Below the pieces are notes generated by a model. The model did not search any database, was not told where the DNA came from, and was given only the letters and a program-made list of their open reading frames with translations. A program made the position numbers and the translations under genes. Source: Xanthobacteraceae bacterium (GTDB lineage: Bacteria; Pseudomonadota; Alphaproteobacteria; Rhizobiales; Xanthobacteraceae). From it: a DNA stretch of 10,293 nt. The stretch spans positions 1-10,293 of the forward strand of contig JASHRR010000523.1 in the NCBI GenBank assembly GCA_030037185.1, written 5' to 3'. Positions 1 through 7,004 of this stretch are shown one piece after another; positions within the stretch are counted from its first letter, which is position 1, and every line of letters begins with the position of its first letter.

Positions 1-1
1 C

Positions 2-369
2 ATGACGTTCCAAGACAGCACTCCTCGGCCCCAACTGATAATCGTAAGCGGGCGCCCAGGAGCCGGCAAGACGACCCTCGCCCGCGCATTCTCAAGCGCC
101 TTGCAGGGCCGACGAGATCCACGACGGAATTCACCGCACACTAAGCGCCGTGCCTGCACTTGCTACACAAGAGCATCTGCGGGAACTACCATTCGACGGG
201 TTCTTCCAGGCGATCGAATTTTTCCAGGAACGTCAGTCTCGTCGTCGGGGCCGCATTCGTTGATCGGGTCTGGTGCGGCGAATTGGATTCAGCTCTCTCG
301 CTGGCCGAGCTTAGTTTGGTGACCGCCTGCGCTGTCGGCACGGCAACTTCGCGTTTCGGCCGACCGTAA
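2..369 (+). pseudogene. Decayed P-loop kinase / zeta-toxin-like ATPase gene
   Basis: The first reading frame opens with ATG at 2 and gives a short leader, then a beta strand and a Walker A motif, GRPGAGKTT, at residues 17-25. This is typical of small AAA/zeta-toxin/chloramphenicol-phosphotransferase-like kinases of about 170-190 aa. Coherent family-like sequence then leaves this frame. A second frame, from about 111, reads DEIHDGIHRTL and later LPFDGFFQAIEFF. A third, from about 228 to the stop at 367-369, reads VSLVVGAAFVDRVW and LSLAELSLVTACAV. Read in order, the three pieces look like one protein broken by two frameshifts. A few residues after the P-loop seem to be deleted, and the glutamate expected before AAF is replaced by glycine. 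The usual C-terminal third was not found. The gene is almost certainly non-functional. Substrate is unknown. Confidence 0.6.
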
Positions 370-867
370 CCGACAGAGGCGCGGTTTCCAGGAGCGAAAC
401 TTGTTGGCGCGGCGTTTTGCGGCATTCGCGAATCGATTGCGTGCCGATTTCGAGAGTGCGACGCCGGTCGAGGCGTATGTTGGTTGACGTTCTCGGCCAA
501 CTCGCAGTGGTTGTTCACGGGTCAAGACAGCGGCTAGAAGATTGGCGCAATTCTGGTGGGTTTGGGGGGAGTTGAATAGAATTCTAAGACTATCTGCTCA
601 AAGCAGCTCGCGTCGGCACCGAGCGAGGTGAGAGAGCAGAGTTTTGCATCTGAAATTTATTTCAATAAATAATTTTTATAAAATATATGCTTTTAGTTAC
701 AACCAACATGTGCAGCCGGGGCTTGATGGACGACGATTGAGTATCGGCGTGCGATCCGCACAATTACGTTCTGAGGCGTCAAGAGGCATTCAGACAGAGC
801 GGAGCCGCATGTTGGGGCCGCGGCCCTGATATGCGTTGGTTCGGGCTGGTCGTTTCGCCAATAAAGT
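370..867. other. Gene-poor stretch with an AT-rich island
   Basis: I see no convincing gene here. Short open frames on both strands between 289 and 525 mirror each other and have no recognisable motifs. One plus-strand frame ending near 487 (RRFAAFANRLRADFE) looks protein-like but has no clear start or family. From about 641 to 700 the base composition becomes strongly AT-rich, with a small inverted repeat, TGAAAT-tt-ATTTCA, at 652-665. This could be a promoter/UP-element region or the edge of transferred DNA. Confidence 0.4.
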
Positions 868-890
868 AGCATGCTTATTATCAGCATGCT
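868..890. promoter_or_regulatory. Likely MarR-type operator
   Basis: The self-complementary octamer AGCATGCT occurs at 868-875 and again at 883-890, separated by 7 bp, so the whole 23-bp site is close to palindromic. The spacer contains TATTAT (876-881), a plausible -10 element, so binding would block the promoter. It ends 18 bp before the ATG of the MarR gene. MarR dimers classically bind such near-palindromes in their own promoters, so autorepression of the efflux operon is the natural reading. The site and spacing are seen; the function is inferred. Confidence 0.6.
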
Positions 891-907
891 TGATAGTTGA
901 GCAGACC

Positions 908-1378
908 ATGGAAGCGAACTCACCGACGCTGGGGTTCGTGCTGCATGACGTAGCGCGGCTCCTCAAAAAACGATTCGAGCAGCATGCACGCGGCTCGGGA
1001 CTGACCCGGTCACAGTGGCAGGTGCTCGCTTATCTTGCGCGCAACGAGGGGATCAGCCAAAGCGGATTGGCTGACCTGCTGGAGATCGAGCCGATTACGC
1101 TAACTCGTATTGTGGATAAGCTTGAGGCGACGGGCCTGATCGCTCGGCACCCCCATCCCTCTGACCGACGGGTCTGGCTACTCCATGTGACTTCTGCTGC
1201 ATACCCCAAGCTGACCCAGGTTCGGCGACTTGGCGATATTACGCGCGGTGAGGCTCTGGCAGGTGTCTCCGAGGCCGACAGGATGCACTTGCTGGAGCTG
1301 TTACAGGTGATGAGAGAGAACTTGGTTCAGGCCTGTGAAGCCCCCGCAACCAAACAGAAAGGGGGGGCCCGTGCCTAG
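908..1378 (+). CDS. MarR-family transcriptional regulator of the efflux operon
   Basis: This encodes a 156-residue winged-helix protein, the usual MarR length. The N-terminal dimerisation helix (LGFVLHDVARLLKKRFEQHA) leads into the DNA-binding domain: LTRSQWQVLAYLARNEG, then the recognition helix region QSGLADLLEIEPITLTRIVDKLEATGLI, then the wing with the family signature HPSDRRVWLLHVT at about residues 85-97. A C-terminal dimerisation helix follows. I chose ATG 908 because it starts at the expected distance from the helix and leaves the operator-like repeat upstream; an in-frame TTG at 836 would place the operator inside the gene. It is the first gene of a plus-strand operon with an MFS pump, so it probably represses the operon until it binds a phenolic or other lipophilic ligand. 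The ligand cannot be read from the sequence. Confidence 0.9.
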   Translation: MEANSPTLGFVLHDVARLLKKRFEQHARGSGLTRSQWQVLAYLARNEGISQSGLADLLEIEPITLTRIVDKLEATGLIARHPHPSDRRVWLLHVTSAAYPKLTQVRRLGDITRGEALAGVSEADRMHLLELLQVMRENLVQACEAPATKQKGGARA

Positions 1379-1508
1379 TCAGGGCAAGACCCATGCGCCG
1401 GAAGGCGTCGGGTCTGAGTTGAATCCCGAGTCCGCTCGCGGCGAAGACGGGCGCCGACTACACGTCCTCGGGGGATTGGCGCTCGACTCGCGCTCCGATC
1501 CGGACAGG

Positions 1509-2630
1509 ATGAATAATCAGTTGGTGCAGAATGGCGGTTCTCTCGATTCGAAAGCTTCCGGCATGGCGCCCAGACGACCGTGGGTTCGGCGGGCGATGTT
1601 CGCGCTTCTGCCGATCGCGCTCATCGCCGGGGCATATTGGTATGTGACGGGAGGTCAGGTCGTCTCTATCGATGATGCCTATGTCGAAGCCGACAAGGTC
1701 GGCGTTTCGACGGACGTCGCCGGAATCGTTAAGGACGTCGACGTCACTGAAAACCAGCACGTTGAAACCGGACAGGTCCTGTACCGGCTTGACGATCCGG
1801 CATTCCAGTATGCCCTGAACCGCGCTGAGGCACAGGTCGGGACGGTTCGCGACAGCCTGAATGCGCTGAAGGCGAACTATCAGGACATGAAGTCGCAGAT
1901 CCAGGAGGCGCAGGATAACGTCGACTATTACACCACCGAGTTCAACCGACAACGTGGTCTTCTGGAGGCTCATGTCGCCTCGCAGTCGGCTTTCGAGGCC
2001 GCGCGCCGAAACTTGCAGAACGCCCAGCAGAAGCTCGTATCCCTGAGTCATCAACTCGCGGGCATAGCCGCCAGCCTGGACGGCGATCCCACTGGCCCTG
2101 TGGAGAAAAATCCACGCCACCTGGAGGCTGTAGCTCAGCGCGACGAAGCTGCGCGGCAACTGGCGCACACGGTCGTCAAGGCGCCGTTCTCCGGGATCGT
2201 GACCAACGTGTCATCGATCGCGCCAGGAAAATATCTCCAGGCGTCGGCAACAGCGTTTTATCTTGTTTCGACGGATCACGTATGGATCGTCGCCAATCCG
2301 AAAGAGACCGAGTTGACCAACGTCCGCGCTGGGCAGCCGGCTACAGTAACGGTCGACACCTATCCGGACCGCCAGTGGAAAGGAGCCGTAGAAAGCATCA
2401 GTCCAGCTGCCGCGCAGGAGTTCTCGCTGCTTCCAGCGCAAAACACCAGTGGCAACTGGGTCAAGGTGGTGCAACGCGTCCCCATGCGCGTGCGGGTCGA
2501 CACCAGCGACAAGAATATGCCGCCGCTGCGCGCCGGGATGAGCGTCGAGGTCGAAGTCGATACCGACAAAGCCCGGGGCTTGCCGCATTTTCTCACTGCG
2601 CTGTTTGGTGGTTCCGGACGGGAAGGATAA
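1509..2630 (+). CDS. EmrA/HlyD-type membrane-fusion (periplasmic adaptor) protein
   Basis: The product is 373 aa from ATG 1509, close to the roughly 390 aa of EmrA. It has a short basic cytoplasmic start (PRRPWVRRAM), one transmembrane helix (about residues 29-46), the first half of the lipoyl/barrel-sandwich domain (VGVSTDVAGIVKDV to LYRLDDP, about 65-97), and a long coiled-coil hairpin rich in Q, A and E (about 100-195). The second lipoyl half follows (APFSGIVTNV at about 224), then the beta-barrel (GQPATVTVDTYP; VPMRVRVD). It would bridge the MFS pump and the outer-membrane channel. The frame stays open upstream to 1335, with a GTG at 1371 that overlaps the MarR stop and follows a run of G. 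That start would add 46 residues of low-complexity, disorder-prone sequence. I prefer 1509 (GGA just upstream) because conservation seems to begin there, but translational coupling from 1371 is possible. Confidence 0.88.
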   Translation: MNNQLVQNGGSLDSKASGMAPRRPWVRRAMFALLPIALIAGAYWYVTGGQVVSIDDAYVEADKVGVSTDVAGIVKDVDVTENQHVETGQVLYRLDDPAFQYALNRAEAQVGTVRDSLNALKANYQDMKSQIQEAQDNVDYYTTEFNRQRGLLEAHVASQSAFEAARRNLQNAQQKLVSLSHQLAGIAASLDGDPTGPVEKNPRHLEAVAQRDEAARQLAHTVVKAPFSGIVTNVSSIAPGKYLQASATAFYLVSTDHVWIVANPKETELTNVRAGQPATVTVDTYPDRQWKGAVESISPAAAQEFSLLPAQNTSGNWVKVVQRVPMRVRVDTSDKNMPPLRAGMSVEVEVDTDKARGLPHFLTALFGGSGREG

Positions 2631-2635
2631 CGGCA

Positions 2636-4168
2636 TTGGCCTCTGCGATTGACAGCCGGACCCGGACGGCCATCACGGTCTGCGTGATCCTTGCCACCCT
2701 CATGCAGGCGCTTGATACGACGATCGCCAATGTCGCACTGCCATATATGCAGGGAAGCGTGTCTGCAAGCCAGGATGAGATCGCCTGGGTGCTCACCTCC
2801 TATATCGTGGCGGCGGCGATCATGACGCCGCCAACCGGGTATCTGACTGGGCGGTTTGGGTTGAAGCGCATTCTTCTCATTTCGGTCGCGGGTTTCACCG
2901 GAGCCTCCGTGCTGTGCGGCCTGGCGCAGACGCTGCTGCAACTCGTTCTGTTTCGCGTCATGCAAGGCCTGTTTGGCGCGGCTCTCGTACCGCTGTCGCA
3001 AACGGTGCTGATGAACATCAATCCTCGGGAACGACAGGGATCGGCCACCGCCATTTGGGGTGTTGCCGTGATGGCAGGTCCAGTGCTCGGCCCGGTGCTC
3101 GGCGGCTGGCTGACCGAGGCTTACAGTTGGCGCTATGTTTTCTACATCAACGTACCGATCGGGACTTTGGCTTTCGTCGGGATGACGACCTTCCTATCCG
3201 AGACCGGGCGGAACGCTGCCGCGAAGTTGGACTGGTTCGGCTTTGGCACGCTGAGCGTGGCCATTGCCGCCATGCAAATCATGCTGGACCGCGGCGAGGA
3301 ACTCGATTGGTTCAGTTCCGGCGAAATAGTGATCGAGGCCATCATCACCGCTGCTGCGTTCTACCTGTTTCTTGTCCACACCTTCACGACCGACCAGCCT
3401 TTCGTGAACACATCCCTGTTCAAGGATCGTAACTTCGCGGCCGGTGTTCTATTCGTGTCGATCGTCGGGCTCACCTACTACGCATCGCTGGCACTGCAAC
3501 CGCCCTATCTGCAGAACCTCATGGACTATCCGATTGTCACCGCGGGGCTTGTACTCGGCCCCCGCGGCATCGGGACGATGGGCTGCATGCTGGTTGTCGG
3601 GAAGCTGATCGGGCGGGTCGATACGCGAATCCTGCTTGTCACGGGGCTCTGTCTGACGGCGTGGTCATTTGACGCGATGACGCGATGGACTCCGGCTGTG
3701 TCACAGACGGTCATCATCGTTGTCAGCATCGTCCAAGGTGTCGGGCTCGGCTTTCTCTTCGTTCCACTGAGCGTCATCACGTTGTCGACATTGCGGCCCG
3801 AACAGCGGGCCGAAGGGGCTGGCCTTTACAGCCTATCGCGCAATATCGGTTCGAGCGTCGGCATCTCGGTGGTGAACACGCTGCTGACACAGAACACACA
3901 GCTAAACCACGCGGAGATCGCTCGATATGTCACACCGGTAAATCGGGCTTTCGAGGACGCATCGATTGTGCGGTTTTGGGATCCGTTAACGGCGGCCGGC
4001 CGCGCCGCCCTGGATGCGGTGATTACGCAGCAGGCCCAGATCATCGCATATATCGACGATTACAAGCTGCTGATGATCGCAACGCTCGCGGCGATCCCGC
4101 TGCTCGTCGTCTTTGCGAAACCATCAAGCAGGAGAGCTGCTGATTCCGTACACGCTGCAATGGAATGA
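2636..4168 (+). CDS. EmrB-type MFS multidrug transporter (DHA2 family, 14 TM)
   Basis: A 510-residue inner-membrane proton-driven drug exporter of normal EmrB length. TM1 carries the DHA2 signature ALDTTIANVALP (residues 25-36). Motif A is GYLTGRFGLKR (68-78). The TM4 motif B arginine lies in LFRVMQGLFGA (105-115). The antiporter motif C is GPVLGPVLGGWL (148-159), followed by WRYVFYINVPIG. The remaining sequence gives further hydrophobic segments for 14 TMs. The start is unusual: the open frame extends back into emrA, but membrane-protein sequence begins at TTG 2636, with a good Shine-Dalgarno GGAAGG at 2621-2626 and only 5 bp after the emrA stop. There is no better ATG or GTG nearby. The gene ends in an ATGA overlap with the next, indicating translational coupling. 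Substrate is unknown. Confidence 0.9.
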   Translation: MASAIDSRTRTAITVCVILATLMQALDTTIANVALPYMQGSVSASQDEIAWVLTSYIVAAAIMTPPTGYLTGRFGLKRILLISVAGFTGASVLCGLAQTLLQLVLFRVMQGLFGAALVPLSQTVLMNINPRERQGSATAIWGVAVMAGPVLGPVLGGWLTEAYSWRYVFYINVPIGTLAFVGMTTFLSETGRNAAAKLDWFGFGTLSVAIAAMQIMLDRGEELDWFSSGEIVIEAIITAAAFYLFLVHTFTTDQPFVNTSLFKDRNFAAGVLFVSIVGLTYYASLALQPPYLQNLMDYPIVTAGLVLGPRGIGTMGCMLVVGKLIGRVDTRILLVTGLCLTAWSFDAMTRWTPAVSQTVIIVVSIVQGVGLGFLFVPLSVITLSTLRPEQRAEGAGLYSLSRNIGSSVGISVVNTLLTQNTQLNHAEIARYVTPVNRAFEDASIVRFWDPLTAAGRAALDAVITQQAQIIAYIDDYKLLMIATLAAIPLLVVFAKPSSRRAADSVHAAME

Positions 4169-5715
4169 CGATGTTGACGTTGAAGCACCCGATCTGGTTG
4201 CGGCGAAATATGCGTTTGGAGTTGCGGATTCTCGCCGGCCTGCTGGGAATGACGGTCGCCGGCTGCGCGGTCGGACCTGACTTCAAGGCTCCGGAAGCGC
4301 CGCTGTTGAGCCGCTACACAAGTCCCGGAGAGATCGGGCCGCGGAAGCGTCTAGTTGACCATGGGGAGCCGGCGACACAGACGGTCGTGGTGGGAGAAAG
4401 GGTTTCCGCGGACTGGTGGAAGCTGTTTCGGTCACGAGATCTCAATCGTGTTGTTGAAGAGGCGATTGCAAGCAGTCCCACGCTCGACAGTGCAGAGGCG
4501 AAGCTCGCTCAGGCGCGCGAGGGGATTGCGGCGGCGAGGAGCGCGCTTTACCCGCAGATCGGGTTGAACGTCGGCGATCAGCAGGAAAAGGTCAGCGCCA
4601 ATTCTTTTGGTCTGCCGCCCACTGTGTTTCCGCTGCCGCCGAACTTCAATCTGCTTCAGGTCGGACCGAGCGCGAGTTATACGCCGGACCTGTTTGGCGG
4701 AACCCACCGTCGCATCGAACAGCAGCTCGCACTGGCCGACTATCAGGCCGAGCAGCTCGACGCCGCCTATCTCGCTCTCACCGGCAATACGGTTTCGGAG
4801 GGGGTTCAGGTCGCAGCGGCCCGCGCGCAATTGAAGGCGGTCAATGATATACTCGACATCGACCGCCAGAACGTAGATCTCGTGCGAAGGGAGCGGCAAC
4901 AGGGCGCGGTGCCCGACAGCGACGTCGTTGCCGCCGAGAGTCAGCTCGCGTCGGATGAGACGCAGCTCCCGGGCATCGAGCAGCAATTGAGCGTGGCGAA
5001 CCATGCCCTCGCTGTCCTGATCGGCCGCGCTCCAGGAAGCTGGTCGCCTCCGGCCTTCGATCTTGCGGCGCTGAGCCTGCCGCACCGTCTGCCAATCGTT
5101 GTTCCCTCGGAGCTTGTACATCAGCGCCCAGACATACGTGCCGCCGAAGCGCAGCTCCATGCTAATTGCGCCCAGATCGGGATCGCCACGGCACAACTCT
5201 ACCCCTCTGTCACGCTCTCGGCCGCTGTCAGTCCGACATCGTTGAACGGAAGCAATCTGTTCAACCCGTCGGGTCTTGTCTGGAGCATCGCGGCGGGTTT
5301 AGCCCAGCCAGTCTTTGACGGCGGCATGCGAGAAGCGGAACGTCGCGCCGCGCTGGAGGCCTTCAAGGCGTCGGCAGCGGACTACAAGCAGACCGTGTTG
5401 CGGGCGTTTGAACAGGTTGCGGACATCCTGCAGGCTCTTGCCCACGATGAAAAGTTGTTGGCCGCCCAGAACCGCGCTCTGGCTTCAGCATCCGAAGCGG
5501 TCCGCCTCCAGCGCATCAACTATGCAAACGGCGGCACCGGCATCCTCAATCTGCTTGACGCTCAACGGCAGTATCAGCAGGCCCAACTCGGCTACATCCG
5601 GACGAAGGCGCAACATTATCAGGACACGATTCAGTTGCTGGTGGCCATGGGCGGCGGATGGTGGGGTGCAAAGCTCGCGACGAGAGAAGATGGGAAGACG
5701 TCGGTCCCGAACTGA
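4165..5715 (+). CDS. NodT/OprM-type outer-membrane efflux lipoprotein (TolC-like)
   Basis: This 516-residue protein is the outer-membrane channel of the tripartite pump. A signal peptide ends in a lipobox (MTVAGC), with the acylated cysteine at residue 34 counting from ATG 4165, followed by the typical VGPDFKAP. Two outer-membrane-efflux repeats follow: the first from about residue 75 (WWKLFRSRDLNRVVEEAI, ASSPTLDSAEAKLAQAR), the second from about 310 (QRPDIRAAEAQLHANCAQIG). It ends with the family-typical YQDTIQLLVAMGGGWW. The start overlaps the emrB stop as ATGA; ATG 4210 is an alternative that leaves a shorter, classical 18-residue signal peptide before the cysteine. Named by family only: NodT lipoproteins were first described in rhizobia, but most members serve drug efflux, which the neighbouring emrAB genes support. 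Confidence 0.9.
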   Translation: MTMLTLKHPIWLRRNMRLELRILAGLLGMTVAGCAVGPDFKAPEAPLLSRYTSPGEIGPRKRLVDHGEPATQTVVVGERVSADWWKLFRSRDLNRVVEEAIASSPTLDSAEAKLAQAREGIAAARSALYPQIGLNVGDQQEKVSANSFGLPPTVFPLPPNFNLLQVGPSASYTPDLFGGTHRRIEQQLALADYQAEQLDAAYLALTGNTVSEGVQVAAARAQLKAVNDILDIDRQNVDLVRRERQQGAVPDSDVVAAESQLASDETQLPGIEQQLSVANHALAVLIGRAPGSWSPPAFDLAALSLPHRLPIVVPSELVHQRPDIRAAEAQLHANCAQIGIATAQLYPSVTLSAAVSPTSLNGSNLFNPSGLVWSIAAGLAQPVFDGGMREAERRAALEAFKASAADYKQTVLRAFEQVADILQALAHDEKLLAAQNRALASASEAVRLQRINYANGGTGILNLLDAQRQYQQAQLGYIRTKAQHYQDTIQLLVAMGGGWWGAKLATREDGKTSVPN

Positions 5716-5822
5716 AGCAAGCGGAGGCTGATCAAGCGGCACGACGGCGAGCCGAAGCCGGAGCGGCCGAAAGATCCCAACCTGAAGAGCTGGTCCGCCC
5801 ACCTGATCGGCGGCAAGAAAGA
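5716..5822 (+). pseudogene. Possible fragment of a short rhizobial-type hypothetical protein
   Basis: Directly after the nodT stop, and in the same frame, about 36 codons read like protein: basic KRRLIKRHDG, proline/lysine-rich EPKPERPKDP, then NLKSWSAHLIGGKK. The DPNLKSW motif followed by a short hydrophobic strand resembles the start of small hypothetical proteins I associate with rhizobia. There is no obvious start codon. Recognisable sequence ends at about 5822, close to where the group II intron remnant begins on the other strand. The simplest reading is a gene end or start truncated by the intron or a later rearrangement. It could instead be open frame by chance. Confidence 0.3.
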
Positions 5823-5832
5823 TGTAGCTGCT

Positions 5833-6017
5833 CGGGTTCGTAGTCTCTCGATTCATACGGCTCCCATTCGTCCGGCCGTTGCCATGGCATAACGACCAGT
5901 GGGCGAAAAGCTTCGGATTCGCTCGGCGGAACCGATCGAACCAATCTCTTGCGCCCTTGGTCTGATCGCGCAACCGCTTGAACTTGCGGCGTGCCCATTT
6001 GATGACATAGGCAAACG
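5833..6017 (-). pseudogene. ltrA: Group II intron maturase, C-terminal end, with partial domain V
   Basis: Reading the minus strand from about 6017, the frame gives AYVIKWARRKFKRL, then TKGARDWFDRFRRANPKLF and AHWSLCHGNGRT. This is the conserved extreme C-terminus of bacterial group II intron reverse transcriptase/maturases. Immediately after, at 5863 downward, the DNA reads GAGCCGTATGAATCGAGAGA, which matches the 5' strand and tip of intron domain V. The complementary 3' strand (expected GTACGGTTC) is absent and replaced by ACGAACCC, so the ribozyme core is truncated and cannot splice. No reverse-transcriptase catalytic domain (YADD) is present anywhere in the window. Upstream in the same frame the sequence turns to nonsense with a TGA, exactly where an oppositely oriented fragment of the same gene starts. 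Confidence 0.75.
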
Positions 6018-6244
6018 ATGTGGCGGAAAGGCGAGATGCGGATCTTCACGCATCGCTTCCAGCCTGCTGCAAGTCCCAAGGCGCTGGCGCGCATCAGCCG
6101 AGAGATTCGAGGCTGGGCGTTTACAAACGCAGCGACAAGTCTCTGACTGAACGGGCCAAGATGTACAATCCGTGCATTCGCGGCTGGATCACCTACTACA
6201 GCCATTTCCGCAAGATGCAACCGCGTCCAACTCTCGAGGGCTGA
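6018..6244 (+). pseudogene. ltrA: Group II intron maturase X-domain fragment, inverted relative to its C-terminus
   Basis: On the plus strand, frame one reads MWRKGEMRIFTHRFQPAA then SPKALARISREIRGW. After a one-base frameshift near 6119-6121 the homology continues as YKRSDKSLTERAKMYNP, CIRGWITYYSHFRKM and QPRPTL, ending at TGA 6242-6244. This is the maturase (X) domain, signature NPxIRGWxxYY, that normally lies just before the ARRKFKRL segment. That segment is instead found on the opposite strand, directly abutting at about 6014-6018. So two neighbouring parts of one gene now face opposite ways. The coding sequence is dead: it is frameshifted, lacks the RT domain and is inverted. Confidence 0.75.
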
Positions 6245-6288
6245 GCGAACCTGCCGTGATCGAGGCCGCAGTCGTGGTGTTCAGCCTC

Positions 6289-6312
6289 CTGAAGCACTCG
6301 TGCTTCAGTTTT
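6289..6312 (+). terminator. Short hairpin followed by T-run, terminator-like
   Basis: CTGAAGCA (6289-6296) pairs perfectly with TGCTTCAG (6301-6308) across a CTCG loop, and TTTT follows at 6309-6312. This has the form of a weak intrinsic terminator on the plus strand; the other strand lacks a T-run. It sits in decayed DNA, so it may be a relic. The stem is short and only moderately GC-rich. Confidence 0.3.
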
Positions 6313-6397
6313 GAGAAGAGGGGCCGCTTGCAGGCCACAGAGATGAGCGACACTTAGACCGTACGGGAAAAGGCCCCCGACCCCACGCTAGCTTCCG

Positions 6398-6493
6398 GTG
6401 ATCGATCGCTATACTGAAGAGTCCATCAAAGACACTGGCCGAACGAAGACGCAGGTGCTGGCTGCAATCAAATGCTACGATATCGCGAACTAA
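6398..6493 (+). pseudogene. Tyrosine-integrase N-terminal domain remnant
   Basis: A 31-codon frame starting GTG 6398 reads VIDRYTEESIKDTGRTKTQV then LAAIKCYDIAN before TAA. The pattern (I)DRYxxE, a linker, GRTKxQVL, I-K-x-Y-D-I-A resembles the start of the SAM-like core-binding domain of phage-type tyrosine site-specific integrases. If the TAA were a sense codon the frame would continue with RCST, as expected of such a domain. There is no catalytic R-HxxR-Y domain nearby. It fits a scar of a mobile element next to the intron remnant. The assignment rests on a short motif and is tentative. Confidence 0.4.
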
Positions 6494-6696
6494 CGGTGCT
6501 CGACCGTTTGCATTGGCCAATCAACTCGTGTCGAAGGTCACACCACAGACCTGACTGGCAGTTCCGTTTCAGGTCGCAGAACGAATGGCGCAACAACATG
6601 ACCTGAGGCGCACGCTCGTGCCGGATTCTTGGAGCTCCATTAAACGCGGGCGGGCGGCCCTGTGTGCGCCGCGCTGATCGCTGGCAAGCAGCACGT
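6494..6696. other. No recognisable gene
   Basis: The stretch between the integrase-like remnant and the minus-strand microprotein gene has only short overlapping open frames without motifs. A minus-strand frame running through 6468-6854 overlaps a better candidate and shows no recognisable domain. I see no clear promoter or repeat. Confidence 0.35.
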
Positions 6697-6897
6697 TTAG
6701 TAGCGTCCTTGAATAGCGGCAAATTGCCGAGCAATAGAAGCTGCTTCTTTGAGGCTCGGGCATCCCTTGGGATTCTGCCCGTGTTTGCACTTTGATTCGG
6801 ATTCGCCGTCGTTGACTCGCACCTCGTATCCTCGCCGCGTTGCCAGCAGGCCACATTCGTGGCAAGTGAAGGGAGTTCCGGTGTCTTCGCTCATCAT
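6697..6897 (-). CDS. Small cysteine-rich (zinc-ribbon-like) hypothetical protein
   Basis: A 66-residue protein. After a short N-terminus comes TCHECGLLATRRGYEVRV, a Cys-x2-Cys knuckle followed by a strand, then SKCKHGQNPKGCPSL with a second pair of cysteines and a histidine, and a C-terminal helix (LKEAASIARQFAAI). Spacing suits one bound zinc ion. The composition and layout match small uncharacterised proteins I associate with Bradyrhizobium and relatives, but I know no function. Two start codons are adjacent (ATGATG, 6897 and 6894); the Shine-Dalgarno is weak. Zinc binding is inferred. It may act in DNA, RNA or protein binding. Confidence 0.55.
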   Translation of the reverse strand: MMSEDTGTPFTCHECGLLATRRGYEVRVNDGESESKCKHGQNPKGCPSLKEAASIARQFAAIQGRY

Positions 6898-7004
6898 TAC
6901 CCCGTGGCATTTCCCCTATGGCGCCCGGTTTGACTGTGCCAGCCGCTTAATGAGAGCGCAGGGAGCATCGTGCGCCAGACTATGAACGTCGCAAGCTTGG
7001 TTTT

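Noticed and set aside
836..907. Extended N-terminus for the MarR gene from TTG 836.
   Set aside because: It would add 24 residues not seen in the family and put the operator-like repeat inside the coding sequence.
1458..2168. 236-codon minus-strand open frame.
   Set aside because: It is antisense to the adaptor gene, has no recognisable motif and follows from GC-rich codon bias.
4432..5196. 254-codon minus-strand open frame.
   Set aside because: It is antisense to the outer-membrane channel gene and has no family features.
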